Assembly (NCBI RefSeq): GCF_016758195.1
Contig: NZ_QYAC01000005.1
Span: 248,001-312,000 of the forward strand
DNA: 64,000 bases
Direction of reading: 5' to 3'
DNA from: Leucobacter chromiireducens subsp. solipictus
GTDB lineage: Bacteria > Actinomycetota > Actinomycetes > Actinomycetales > Microbacteriaceae
Shown here: piece after piece, positions 34,418 through 43,544 of the stretch
Layout of the letters: each line of letters begins with the position of its first letter
How positions within the stretch are numbered: the first letter of the stretch is position 1
Position numbers and translations under genes: made by a program
Notes under the pieces: model-generated
Seen by the model: the letters and a program-made list of their open reading frames with translations, nothing else
Database searches by the model: none
What the model was told of the DNA's origin: nothing

Positions 34418-37400
34418 ATGACTGTGCCCGACGTTTCCGTCATCATTATTGGGTACAACGATGCGGCGCACCTCCCGGCCGCGGTGAACTCGGTTCTGGC
34501 CCAGACGCACCGCAACATCGAGGTCATCATCAGTGATGATCACTCGACTGACGCAACGCCGGAGGTTGTCGCCGCGTTTGTCACCCAAGATCACCGGGTC
34601 CGCTCCCACCGGCGGGTCGAGAACTCCGGCGCACCGGGCGGGCCATTGAACGACGGACTCGAGCTGGCCACGGGGCGGTACGTGATGTTCCTCGGCTCCG
34701 ATGATGATCTCCCCCCTCACGCGGTCGCAGCGCACATTGCAGAAGCAGATCGCAGCGGCGCAGACATCGTCTCGGGACTGCTGGTTCGAGTCCTCAGGAA
34801 CGAAGGCGATCGACGGGTGCCCTGGTTCCCCGATCTCCATACTGAGCGACGCTATGGCGCGACCATTGCCGATCTCCCGGCTGAATCTCAGGACACGCTC
34901 ACGACCAATAAGATGTATCGGCGGGAGTTCCTGGAACGTATTGGTGCTCGTTTCCCGGAGGGCATGCTGTACGAGGACGTGGTGTTTTCCGCGCACACAC
35001 TCGCCGAGGCGCAAGGCATCGTCCAGATCCCCGACGAGGTATACCACTGGAACGTGTACCCGCCTGAAGAACGGCAGTCGATCACGAATCAACGGCGCAC
35101 ACGAAAGAATCTTGAGGACCGCCTTCGGGCGCTCGATCTCGCAGAAGCAGCGTTCGTGGAATCCGGCGAGGATGTACGTGTGGAGTTTGACGATAAGGTA
35201 CTTGCGCATCATCTGCGCTTCTACTTGAACGACTTCCTCGAAGCTGATGATGAATGGTGCGGGGACGTTCTCAAGATGATTCGCCCGCGATTGGAACGTA
35301 CTTCGTTCGCGGCGTATGAACGCCGTTTCCTGGGAGATCGTCTGCTGTACGCTGCTGCACTTGAAGGCGACGTGCGCGGAGTTCGTTCGGTGCTCCGAGG
35401 CAAGCTGGGCGGCGCGCTCGCGGGCAGGTTCTTTGCGCAGACGAGTGCGAGCTTCTGGGCACCTCGGGATCCCGAGAGCCGTCCCTCCTCGACTTCTCTC
35501 GCTCGCAAGCTGAGTTCAATGGATGGCGTGCCCCGAGTGCCGAGGTCCCACTCGGACCTCATGTACCTGCACGCGATCCAGCGGGTCGAAACAGACGACC
35601 GAACGATCCGGTTGACCGGATGGAGCACAGACCCGATCGGCGTATTGCGTGAGCCTGGTTCCCGGCTTTCCCTATTCGTGACTCACGCGGGCATTCGCCA
35701 ACAGATGGCAACCGCGCACGCTACGACGGACGAGGGCGTGAGTTGGGTCGCCGAAGTCGCCATTCCGCAAGCCGTATGCGGCACGCACGTATCAAACGTG
35801 CTCGAACTCACCGCGCTCGCGACGAGCGCCCGGGGAGAACTCAACCATTCACCTGTTCAGGCACTGGGACAGGAAGAGTGGAAAGGAACTGAGGGGAAGG
35901 CGTCCCAGGAGTGTTCGCGCTGGGATCTGCGGGCCACCTTCCACGGGCCGGCGATGCTCGTAGCTCGCGCGCAAGCCGGATCGAAGCCAACTGCACCACG
36001 GGTAGTTGTAATCGGCGATGTGAGCTGGAACGGCCGTTATCATCTGGGCGACGAGGCCATGACTGAGGCCGCGATCTCTCAGCTGAGGGAGCGCGGCTGC
36101 GAGATCACCGTGGTCGCTGGCGAACCCGCGGTGACGCAAGAGCAATACAGTGTGGACGCCGTCCCGAGTTTTGGTTTTGTCCGGGAGAAAACCCGTGCGG
36201 CCCGGGAACGACGTCTCGAAACGCTGGTGGCCGGTGCGCGCGGACGTGCCGAGCTTAGCTCACATGACGCACTGACCGTAGCAGCGATCAAGAATGCTGA
36301 CGCCGTCATCGTGGCAGGGGGAGGGAACCTAAACTCCAGTGGCTCGCAGCACATTTTCGAGCGTGTGGCACTCAAGCGCATCGCAGAGTCGGTGGGCGTC
36401 CCACTCTTCGTGTCGAGTCAGACCGTGGGACCCCTCCTTGTGTCTGAAGACCGTCCGCTGGTGCGTGAACTCCTCGCCTACGCCACAGCGTTCGGGGCAC
36501 GTGAACGCGCGAGCGCGGCGCTCATGCGGGAGATCGGTGCAGGAATCGGAAATGTCGTGCGGACCCTCGATGACGCCTTGCTTCTGCAACCCGTTGAGCT
36601 CTCCGGAGAACAACGTGAAGCGCTGGGGCTTCCCGAACGCTATGTGGTTGGGAGCTTCACCTTCCACGCATACTCGACCGGTCTGAGCCGGGAGGAGTAC
36701 TACCGTGACCTCGCGCGCATCGTCGACGATATCGTCAAGGCCCATGATGTCCATGTGATATTGCTTCCGCACATGGGTGTGCTGGGGATGCCGGAACAGA
36801 TGGGGCGGGACAATGATGTGTATGGGCACGACCGTGTGGTGCATTACGCACAGAGCGGCCGGGTACGCTCACTGCCGATGATCTCCGCGCGAGAGGTACT
36901 TGCAGTCACCATGGGGGCCGAATACACCGTGTCGACTCGTTATCATCCGTTGGTGTTCGGTGCCGCAGTAGGTGTCCCGGCAATCGGGCTGGTGACCAGC
37001 TATTATTCCGCGCTTCGTATGCGAGGGGCTCTGGCTGCGTTTGGCGTCGAATCGCTCGCGCTGCCATTCGAGTACTGGACTTCGGTACTTGGCGCTCCGC
37101 TTCTCGAAGCGCTGAGCCTGCACCGCGATCAACTTGCCGCCCATGTCAGTGGGGCCGGTGCAGAGCAGCGGGCATTTCAGTCTCGGTGGTGGGACGCGAT
37201 TGTGCAGAGTATTCGCACCCACGAGCCTGTGTCGGTAGTGGACGCACCGGAGGTGGACTCGTGGACTTGGGGCGGTACGCACGACAAACAATTGCTTGCA
37301 ATGTCTCGGGTCGCACACGAGGCGACGAACATGTATCGCATGAACAATCTCGTCAATGTCGAGGATCACGCTGCCCGCATCACGCAAATGGAACGCGCGC

Positions 37401-37564
37401 ACCAGTTGTCGGAGAAATCTTCTCGCCGTGAGGCTGACCAGCTCCGCCGGGAACTCGATCATCTGCGCGCTGAGTTCGCCGATCTGGCGGATCGGGCGCG
37501 ACCTCCTGGAGCGCGTACTCGCGACCGGATTCGGCTGGCACTGCAACGGTTGCGTCGTCGGTGA
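34418..37564 (+). CDS. GT2 - polysaccharide pyruvyl transferase fusion (CsaB/WcaK-like)
   Basis: Two-enzyme protein of 1048 residues. GT2 domain ~4-240: VSVIIIGYNDAAHLPAAV, ISDDHSTDATPEVV, then FLGSDDDLPP. A linker with beta-rich sequence follows (~340-520). The pyruvyltransferase domain (~525-890) begins VVVIGDVSWNGRYHLGDEAM and holds AVIVAGGGNLNSSGSQ, VSSQTVGPLL and VSTRYHPLVFGAAVGVPAIGL, the signatures of ketal-pyruvate transferases that use phosphoenolpyruvate. The C-terminal ~65 residues are charged with heptad-like Leu (coiled coil, ~985-1028) and end in an Arg-rich tail. It could both add a sugar and pyruvylate it. SLH domains elsewhere bind CsaB-pyruvylated wall polymers, which makes this gene the likely partner of the four SLH-type proteins. 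GGAGG precedes ATG 34418. Confidence 0.83.
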   Translation: MTVPDVSVIIIGYNDAAHLPAAVNSVLAQTHRNIEVIISDDHSTDATPEVVAAFVTQDHRVRSHRRVENSGAPGGPLNDGLELATGRYVMFLGSDDDLPPHAVAAHIAEADRSGADIVSGLLVRVLRNEGDRRVPWFPDLHTERRYGATIADLPAESQDTLTTNKMYRREFLERIGARFPEGMLYEDVVFSAHTLAEAQGIVQIPDEVYHWNVYPPEERQSITNQRRTRKNLEDRLRALDLAEAAFVESGEDVRVEFDDKVLAHHLRFYLNDFLEADDEWCGDVLKMIRPRLERTSFAAYERRFLGDRLLYAAALEGDVRGVRSVLRGKLGGALAGRFFAQTSASFWAPRDPESRPSSTSLARKLSSMDGVPRVPRSHSDLMYLHAIQRVETDDRTIRLTGWSTDPIGVLREPGSRLSLFVTHAGIRQQMATAHATTDEGVSWVAEVAIPQAVCGTHVSNVLELTALATSARGELNHSPVQALGQEEWKGTEGKASQECSRWDLRATFHGPAMLVARAQAGSKPTAPRVVVIGDVSWNGRYHLGDEAMTEAAISQLRERGCEITVVAGEPAVTQEQYSVDAVPSFGFVREKTRAARERRLETLVAGARGRAELSSHDALTVAAIKNADAVIVAGGGNLNSSGSQHIFERVALKRIAESVGVPLFVSSQTVGPLLVSEDRPLVRELLAYATAFGARERASAALMREIGAGIGNVVRTLDDALLLQPVELSGEQREALGLPERYVVGSFTFHAYSTGLSREEYYRDLARIVDDIVKAHDVHVILLPHMGVLGMPEQMGRDNDVYGHDRVVHYAQSGRVRSLPMISAREVLAVTMGAEYTVSTRYHPLVFGAAVGVPAIGLVTSYYSALRMRGALAAFGVESLALPFEYWTSVLGAPLLEALSLHRDQLAAHVSGAGAEQRAFQSRWWDAIVQSIRTHEPVSVVDAPEVDSWTWGGTHDKQLLAMSRVAHEATNMYRMNNLVNVEDHAARITQMERAHQLSEKSSRREADQLRRELDHLRAEFADLADRARPPGARTRDRIRLALQRLRRR

Positions 37565-37567
37565 GCA

Positions 37568-37599
37568 ACTGGGTGCCGGAGTTGTATCCGCCACCCAGT
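37568..37599. terminator. Hairpin between converging genes
   Basis: ACTGGGTG (37568-37575) and CACCCAGT (37592-37599) form an eight-base stem in the 38-base gap between the pyruvyltransferase gene and the opposing gene. Confidence 0.55.
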
Positions 37600-37602
37600 C
37601 GT

Positions 37603-40600
37603 CTATCTTGCGCGCTCAGGGTCTATAGCTTTGAGGAACATCTCGCGCGAGTGCGCGGTGAACTCCATTGCGTCAAAGGAGGCCGTGCCGTCCAAATTGT
37701 TATCGGCAACTCGATGCAGCGCGGACACAAGCCCGGATTCTGAAATGGGGACGAGTGGACCAAATGCCCCGTTCTGGAGCACTGAGCGTGACCCGTGAGT
37801 ATCGGTCGCGACGACCGCCGCACCAACGGTCAGTGCCTCCAGAATCACCAACGGTTGGCCTTCGTGGAGAGATGGAAGGATCAGCGCTCCAGCTGCTTTG
37901 AGGTGGGCCTGTGGGTTGGGCACGAGACCACGAAGTCGCACGATATCCGTGAGGTTCAGCTCGTGGAGCTGATGTTCGAGTTCCATCCGGAGAGGGCCAT
38001 CACCGAGACAGGTGATTCGGATCTGCCGTCTCAGTTCATGCCGGCATGAGTGTAGTGCGTCGAAGAGCTGTGCGTGGTTTTTCTCCGGGGAAAGACGTGC
38101 GACGATGCATGCGTGAGCGGCGTCCGCCGCGTACCACTCGAGGTCCTCAGGATCGAGCGGTGTACGTGCGAGTTCTCCGATTTCAGCGACGTTGATCGTA
38201 TTCTCGATTGTGATGTGACGGTCGACGGCGATGCCGAAGTGTTCGTGCATCGTGCTCGCGTTATAGTCTCGCACCCCATCGCTTACTGAGGCGAGGAAGT
38301 CCATCCGACCTAAGGAGAAGAAACCGGATCGGAGTCGGGGAAAACGATTCTGCACCTCTTGCCACATCTCATTGTGGAACACGATTCCTCGGCGGCCATC
38401 GCCAACCTGGACCCCGAAATTCAGCAACACGATGTTTTTGGCGTCGTAGGCGCTGAATTCCACGGCTGAGTGGAACACGGTGTTGCCGAAGAGTCGGTGC
38501 GCCTCCCGCCGGGCTCCGGACTCCAGGTACCGTTGCACCAGGGGATTCGGGACGTAGTTTCGTCCGGTGCCGAAGTACAATGCCTCTCGCTCCATACGCG
38601 TACCGGCGGCAACTCCCACTCGCGGGAGAACTTTCGCGTACCGTCGCACGTCGCTCAGCGTTTCTGCTTCTGCCCCATCCAGCGTGTTCTTACCGGGAAT
38701 GAGGTAGGGCGTGTATCCGGTGTGCGGCAAGGAAGCGATGAGGCTCCGAGTTGAACGGGTAATGCCATTCGGAGGGAGCCCACCCGTGGAGAGGAGGATG
38801 CTTTTCGGTGACGCCGGGGTGGGTGCACTGCTGTGAGACGCGTGGTTGAAGAGCAGCGAGATCGCGCGTCGAGCTGAGGAGCCGTTCTCGGCAGCACTGA
38901 ATCGTGCTGTCTGGTCGGCATACTGGGCGATGAATGTGGCGGGGTCCGCGCATGCAGCGGCAACAAGTTGTGCAGCTTCCAATGTTGTTGCTGCGTTGGC
39001 TCCGGGAACCTCGTCGGCTGAAAAGTAGAGACCGCGATCTGCAGCATATTGATCAATATGCTCAATGAGCTTGACAACAGGAACGCCTGTGGCAGCTGCG
39101 TCGAACAGAACGCTCGAAAAGTCCGTGACGATGGCATCCGCGGCACCAAGGAGCTCATTCGTATCGAACTCGGCAGGTACCAGTTTGATTCCAGAAACAG
39201 GCGACGTATAGAACGCCGCGCTTACATAGTGGTGGGCGCGGAGAGCGACCTTGGCACCCGAGTCGAGGAGCCCATGTGCTACCGCGAGCACGTGGTCGAC
39301 TTCGCTGCTGCGATCTGCAAACGTGCCCTTCCACGTGGGCATCAGTACGACAAGTTTGTCAGTCTGGCTCACCCCGAGGTCAGCGCGCATGCGTTCGCGC
39401 CGGGTTGCTGAGAGATTCAAGGTAAGGTCGTTCCGCGGATAGCCGGCACGGACGAATACGTCAGGCACAAGTTCGTTTACGTCGTGGCGGCGGGAAAGGA
39501 CGTCTAGAGTGTGTGGATCGGGGCCCAACACGACATCCGCATGCAGGAAGTTCCGGGCGATATTGCCGTAGGCAAAGGGTTCAGACCGGTTATCTCGACC
39601 CATGAACTTCCACGGAATCCCGTGCCATGTATTGAGATATCGCTGCCCTGGGCGCTTGATGAACTCATGGTCGATAGTGGCGTTATTGACGATGGTGCCT
39701 GCCACGGCGAGTGTGTGGAAATAGCCGGGGGACCCTTTCGCAACGAACCTGACGTTCGCGCGATTCAGAAGATCCGGGTGAATGGCGGCACCAGGTTCAA
39801 TGCTCCAGACATGGATGCGTGAAGCGTGCGCTGGGTCATCTAGGAGTTCCAAGCAGATGGCCAAAGGATTGCACGACGTGTTCGCTCCGAGAGAAGACTC
39901 GTACAGAGTTACCTCGAATGCTAGAGGTTCGGTCTCAACCCGCTCTGCGTAGTGCAGCGCTCGTTGCGCCCCTGGCGTCTCCCAACTCCCATCAGTGAGA
40001 GGAACACTCGGCAGGCGATCAGATTGACCCATTCGGATTGAGTCCCAGGCGGCGCCCCATGCTTCACGCTGTGCGAGATGGGTCGCTAAAGCCAAAGAAG
40101 CTGCAAGGATTAGCTCCGCCGAACTTGCGCGGTAAAGTATCTCCCCAAGGATCTTCTCAAGGCCCTGACTCTCAGTCGTTTCAAGCTGGGTGAGGAGACG
40201 TGGAAGAGTGGGATCCACATCTGTCGAAGCGAGCTGGGGAAAGCTTGACGCAGGGAACTCCGTGAGGAATCTCGTCACCGCCCGCTCATGTTGGCCCGCA
40301 GCAGCGAGCAGTTCCCCCGCTCTGAAGAGCAGAAACGGGGTGAGCTCTATTCTCGTTAATGACAAGTACACTTCGAGGGCTTCATCTCGCCGTTCAAGGA
40401 GCTCAAGCAACTGCGCGAGCTTTGGGCGAGCTGACCCACTTCTATCTACACGCGCAGCCACAATCCGCAGCTGCTCTGCTGACGCTGACGGATTGCCGAG
40501 TCGGAGTTGGAGGTCCGCGCTCAATTCGAGGACCTCACTGGAAGAGGTCGCGTCTACCTCGCCAAGGAGTCGGGCGGATTCCTCTGCGCGTTGGAACACT

Positions 40601-41331
40601 TCAAACTGCAAACGAGCTACAGTGACGGTATCGACACCCTCGGTACCCACTGGCGCAAACCGACGGTATGCGCGAGCTGATTCGTTAGCAAGTCCTAGCT
40701 TGTGCGCACAGTAAGCGGCGCTCAAGAGACGGACATCGCCTGCGTCGACCTCCGAAAAGTCACGCAACTGCTCCCAGGCCTCAGAAAATCGGCCCTGCCG
40801 GATCAACGCCTCCCCGAGCCAGACGCGCCAATATAGGCGCGTCTGATCGTCAGGCGCAAGGCTAATCGCGTGATGTACTGCTTGGAGCTCGCGGTGTAGA
40901 TTTCCTCGGGCACGTTGATTCCAGGCTTCCTCGTCGTAGATACGGAGCAGCCTAGGGTCCACGACTTTCGCGTGCTCAAGGTAGCCATCCCCGAGAGCGG
41001 TGCTGTTCGTGAGATAGTGGAATTTCGCGATCTCCACGAGAAGGGCAGCGGTGGTGTCTTCACGGAGAGCGAGTGTACGACAGACTTCTTTCGCTGAATC
41101 GTAGCTCTCCTGTTCAGAGACCCACTGCAGATATGGAACCAATGCTTCGGGGTAGCGCGGGAGTTTGGCTTCAAATCGTTCGCGCTGTTGCACCACGGCA
41201 GGACTTCGGAAGCCCCGCGTGTTTTCCAACCTGCGGAGAATGAAGAAACTGCGTCGCCAAGGGCGTTCACGATCGAGAATGAGATCGAGTCCCTGCCCGA
41301 ATGACTTTACGATCGCGCGCATGGATGACAC
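37603..41331 (-). CDS. TPR-like - CDP-glycerol:glycerophosphotransferase - GT4 fusion protein
   Basis: Very large cytoplasmic enzyme of 1242 residues. The N-terminal ~430 residues are Leu/Ala/Glu-rich helical repeats of TPR type (pairs such as ALREDTTAALLVEIAKFHYL). A CDP-glycerol glycerophosphotransferase domain follows (~480-840) with YLNTWHGIPWKFMGRD, VVLMPTWKGTFADRS and AIVTDFSSVLFDAAA. The last part (~870-1242) is a GT4 glycosyltransferase: SILLSTGGLPPNGITRS, IVARLSPEKNHAQLFDAL, GDGPLRMELEHQL and PSLHEGQPLVILEALTVG. It could build a sugar-glycerophosphate unit in one protein. The GTG start is seven bases after TAGACT, so a leaderless mRNA is likely; an ATG three codons later is the alternative. 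Confidence 0.82.
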   Translation of the reverse strand: MSSMRAIVKSFGQGLDLILDRERPWRRSFFILRRLENTRGFRSPAVVQQRERFEAKLPRYPEALVPYLQWVSEQESYDSAKEVCRTLALREDTTAALLVEIAKFHYLTNSTALGDGYLEHAKVVDPRLLRIYDEEAWNQRARGNLHRELQAVHHAISLAPDDQTRLYWRVWLGEALIRQGRFSEAWEQLRDFSEVDAGDVRLLSAAYCAHKLGLANESARAYRRFAPVGTEGVDTVTVARLQFEVFQRAEESARLLGEVDATSSSEVLELSADLQLRLGNPSASAEQLRIVAARVDRSGSARPKLAQLLELLERRDEALEVYLSLTRIELTPFLLFRAGELLAAAGQHERAVTRFLTEFPASSFPQLASTDVDPTLPRLLTQLETTESQGLEKILGEILYRASSAELILAASLALATHLAQREAWGAAWDSIRMGQSDRLPSVPLTDGSWETPGAQRALHYAERVETEPLAFEVTLYESSLGANTSCNPLAICLELLDDPAHASRIHVWSIEPGAAIHPDLLNRANVRFVAKGSPGYFHTLAVAGTIVNNATIDHEFIKRPGQRYLNTWHGIPWKFMGRDNRSEPFAYGNIARNFLHADVVLGPDPHTLDVLSRRHDVNELVPDVFVRAGYPRNDLTLNLSATRRERMRADLGVSQTDKLVVLMPTWKGTFADRSSEVDHVLAVAHGLLDSGAKVALRAHHYVSAAFYTSPVSGIKLVPAEFDTNELLGAADAIVTDFSSVLFDAAATGVPVVKLIEHIDQYAADRGLYFSADEVPGANAATTLEAAQLVAAACADPATFIAQYADQTARFSAAENGSSARRAISLLFNHASHSSAPTPASPKSILLSTGGLPPNGITRSTRSLIASLPHTGYTPYLIPGKNTLDGAEAETLSDVRRYAKVLPRVGVAAGTRMEREALYFGTGRNYVPNPLVQRYLESGARREAHRLFGNTVFHSAVEFSAYDAKNIVLLNFGVQVGDGRRGIVFHNEMWQEVQNRFPRLRSGFFSLGRMDFLASVSDGVRDYNASTMHEHFGIAVDRHITIENTINVAEIGELARTPLDPEDLEWYAADAAHACIVARLSPEKNHAQLFDALHSCRHELRRQIRITCLGDGPLRMELEHQLHELNLTDIVRLRGLVPNPQAHLKAAGALILPSLHEGQPLVILEALTVGAAVVATDTHGSRSVLQNGAFGPLVPISESGLVSALHRVADNNLDGTASFDAMEFTAHSREMFLKAIDPERAR

Positions 41332-41338
41332 TCGTGAA

Positions 41339-41344
41339 AGTCTA
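41339..41344 (-). promoter_or_regulatory. Leaderless-type -10 box
   Basis: TAGACT on the minus strand, seven bases before the GTG start of the 1242-residue fusion gene. It would allow transcription independent of the exporter genes upstream. Confidence 0.55.
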
Positions 41345-41369
41345 GCGGATCGTTCGGTGAAAGCGCCTT

Positions 41370-42497
41370 CTAAGTTGTCTCGGTAAACGTGACACCAGTG
41401 GAGGCGTCATACCTTGCGGTGCCGTTTTGGAACTCCAATTCCCGGTTACCGTCAGCGGCGCGTCCCTTTGGTTGTCCAGCGATAAAACCCCACTCGCCCA
41501 TTGCGCCTCCCTGCTCGAGATACTCCTCGAGGAAGGAGCCATGCAGGAGACCGTGCCCTTTCTTGAGGGCCTTGGAGTAGGTAATGAGTCCGTGTTCGAA
41601 CTGTTGAAACCACCCTCCACCGTTCTCGGTGACCATGACCTCGTTATGAAGAGGACGGCCGTAACCGCTCCTGTTCCGCTCATAGATCGTTCGGATTCCA
41701 CCCCGAACCGTGTGACTCACGGGGCCAGAACTCAGCTTTCCCGACTTCGGATCAACGAATGCGACCGCTTCGTCGATAGGGCCGTCGAATACGATCTTCC
41801 CTCGTTGAAGGACGACGCCCCGCTCGCAGAGCTGCTTGACTTGACTCGCGGAGTGGCTGACTACGAACATCGTCTTGCCTGCCGCTCGCAACATTTGCAT
41901 GCGTTCTGCACACTTAGCCCTAAAGGCCGCATCGCCGACAGACAGAATCTCATCGACGAGAAGCACATCGAGTTCGGTATGGACGGCTACGGAGAAGCCG
42001 AGCCGCGAATACATGCCCGAGGAATAATGTTTGACTTCGGTGTCTATGAAGTCGCCTATCTCAGAGAACTCGAGGATATCCTCGAAGCGCTCTTCGGTCT
42101 CCGCTTGGCTCATGCCAAGGATTGCCGCATTGAGGTAGACATTGTCGCGTCCCGTGAGGTTTGGATTGAAACCGGCACCGACCTCAAGAAGACCAGCAAT
42201 ACGGCCACGGGTCCGGATCCAACCGTCGTCGGGACGCATAACACCGGAAACGAGTTTCAAGGTCGTAGATTTACCGGATCCATTTCGGCCAAGTAAAGCA
42301 ATGGACTGGCCTTCAGGGACCTCGAGACTTAACCCGTCGATCGCGTTGAAAGAGGAACTGAGCTCCTTGCGCTGCAGGGTTGAAACAAATGTTTCCTTGA
42401 ACGACTGAGTGTGCTTGATTCTAAACGTCTTCTTAACGTCGTGAAGCACAATCGCGGGCTTTGGCGTCTCATCTGCGGAATTAGAGGTGCTGGGCAA
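41370..42497 (-). CDS. Polysaccharide/teichoic acid export ABC ATPase (TagH/Wzt-like) with LGFP-like C-terminal domain
   Basis: ATPase of 375 residues that powers export of the polymer through the adjacent ABC-2 permease. Walker A is GRNGSGKST (~70-78), the signature is YSSGMYSRLGFSVAV (~158-172) and Walker B leads to VDEILSVGD (~181-189), all of the TagH/RfbB/Wzt type. After ~260 comes an unusual tail with two LGFP-like repeats: GGIRTIYERNRSGYGRPLHN, GGGWFQQFEHGLITYS, then GQPKG and DGNRELEFQNGTARYD. There is no membrane segment before it, so the tail should be cytoplasmic, in the position of the carbohydrate-recognising domain of Wzt. The TTG start has GGAGGG five bases upstream and overlaps the permease gene by 17 bases. 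Confidence 0.85.
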   Translation of the reverse strand: MPSTSNSADETPKPAIVLHDVKKTFRIKHTQSFKETFVSTLQRKELSSSFNAIDGLSLEVPEGQSIALLGRNGSGKSTTLKLVSGVMRPDDGWIRTRGRIAGLLEVGAGFNPNLTGRDNVYLNAAILGMSQAETEERFEDILEFSEIGDFIDTEVKHYSSGMYSRLGFSVAVHTELDVLLVDEILSVGDAAFRAKCAERMQMLRAAGKTMFVVSHSASQVKQLCERGVVLQRGKIVFDGPIDEAVAFVDPKSGKLSSGPVSHTVRGGIRTIYERNRSGYGRPLHNEVMVTENGGGWFQQFEHGLITYSKALKKGHGLLHGSFLEEYLEQGGAMGEWGFIAGQPKGRAADGNRELEFQNGTARYDASTGVTFTETT

Positions 42498-43347
42498 AGT
42501 TTCCCTCCAACTTTCTGAATGTGAACTGCCCGATAAGTAGTGTGATGATCGCAAGTGCGAGCCCGATCCCGGCATTGATCAGAAGATGCTCGGGCCTTGG
42601 CGTGTCCGGAGCCAAGGGCAACCAAAAGACGTTGTGGAAAAGCTCGACGGCGGTGGTGACAGGATTCACCATAAAAAGATTGAATAGCCAGTCCGGCATA
42701 AGTCTGTGCACCATCTCCCAGGAATAAAGGACCGGAGACGCCCACGTTGCGAACATGAGAATGAGATCGACGATGTTGCGGGCATCGCGGTAGGCGACGT
42801 TGATAGCCCCGAAAAAAAGGCCCAGACCGAGTGCGAAAACGAGCACTACGAACAAGCCGATGACGAACGCCAGGACTTGTATCCAGGTGATAGTCCAGCC
42901 GAAGAACAGGCATACCGCTAACAGCACCGCAGCCTGCGGAAGGAAATGTACAAATGCGACCCCAACAGCTGCCACCGGGAAGAGCTCCCTGGGCAGATAA
43001 ATTTTCTTTACCAAAGAAGCATTGTCGGTGATCGCATTGGTTGTATTACGGAGAGCTTCGCTGAAAAGATTTACCGTGATGATACCGGCGAAGAGATACA
43101 CCGGGAAAAAATCCATGCCACGGTTTGCCCCTAAGACCACCCCGATAACGAGGTAGTACATGAGGAACTGTGCTGCGGGCCGGACGTAAGACCATACCCA
43201 TCCCAGCACGGAGCCGTAGTACCGGGTCGTAATGCCTTTCTTGAGCAGAAGTGAGAGAAGGTATCGGTGTCGGAACACGTCAACCAGACCTCTACTCTTT
43301 CCCGGGGTGTCAAACTCCGGGTCGGAAAGTGCTGCTACATATGCCAC
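42481..43347 (-). CDS. ABC-2 type polysaccharide/teichoic acid exporter permease (TagG/Wzm-like)
   Basis: Integral membrane protein of 288 residues with six hydrophobic segments after an amphipathic N-terminus. VFRHRYLLSLLLKKGITTRYYGSVLGWVWSYVRP (given here for its R-Y-x-G-S-x-L-G-x-x-W core, ~25-58) is the conserved entry region of the family, and YRDARNIVDLILMFATWASPVLYS (core YRDxxN, ~195-218) lies in the second half. It forms the export channel with the overlapping ATPase gene. GTG start; TAGACT lies eight bases upstream, so a near-leaderless mRNA is likely. Confidence 0.9.
   Translation of the reverse strand: MAYVAALSDPEFDTPGKSRGLVDVFRHRYLLSLLLKKGITTRYYGSVLGWVWSYVRPAAQFLMYYLVIGVVLGANRGMDFFPVYLFAGIITVNLFSEALRNTTNAITDNASLVKKIYLPRELFPVAAVGVAFVHFLPQAAVLLAVCLFFGWTITWIQVLAFVIGLFVVLVFALGLGLFFGAINVAYRDARNIVDLILMFATWASPVLYSWEMVHRLMPDWLFNLFMVNPVTTAVELFHNVFWLPLAPDTPRPEHLLINAGIGLALAIITLLIGQFTFRKLEGNFAQHL
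42503..42508 (-). promoter_or_regulatory. Ribosome binding site for a TTG start
   Basis: GGAGGG on the minus strand, five bases before TTG at 42497. No ATG or GTG is available near the family's expected N-terminus. Confidence 0.75.
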
Positions 43348-43355
43348 GACAGAGG

Positions 43356-43361
43356 AGTCTA
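43356..43361 (-). promoter_or_regulatory. Leaderless-type -10 box of the exporter operon
   Basis: TAGACT on the minus strand, eight bases before the GTG start of the permease. The 183 bases from here to the next gene hold nothing else I can support. Confidence 0.45.
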
Positions 43362-43544
43362 GCGGGTCAGCCTGTGCGACATTTCGAACCGGACCTGGAA
43401 CTGAAGGGAACTCACGCGAGATTGACTGCTGAGTGCGGATGCTGCTTTATGCCCTAAAAGCACTATTCCTTCGTTGAAGAGCTGAGATTCCAATCCGTGG
43501 AGACCGGGGGTCTGGGCGTCGCCGAAGCTGCGATCGCACATTCC

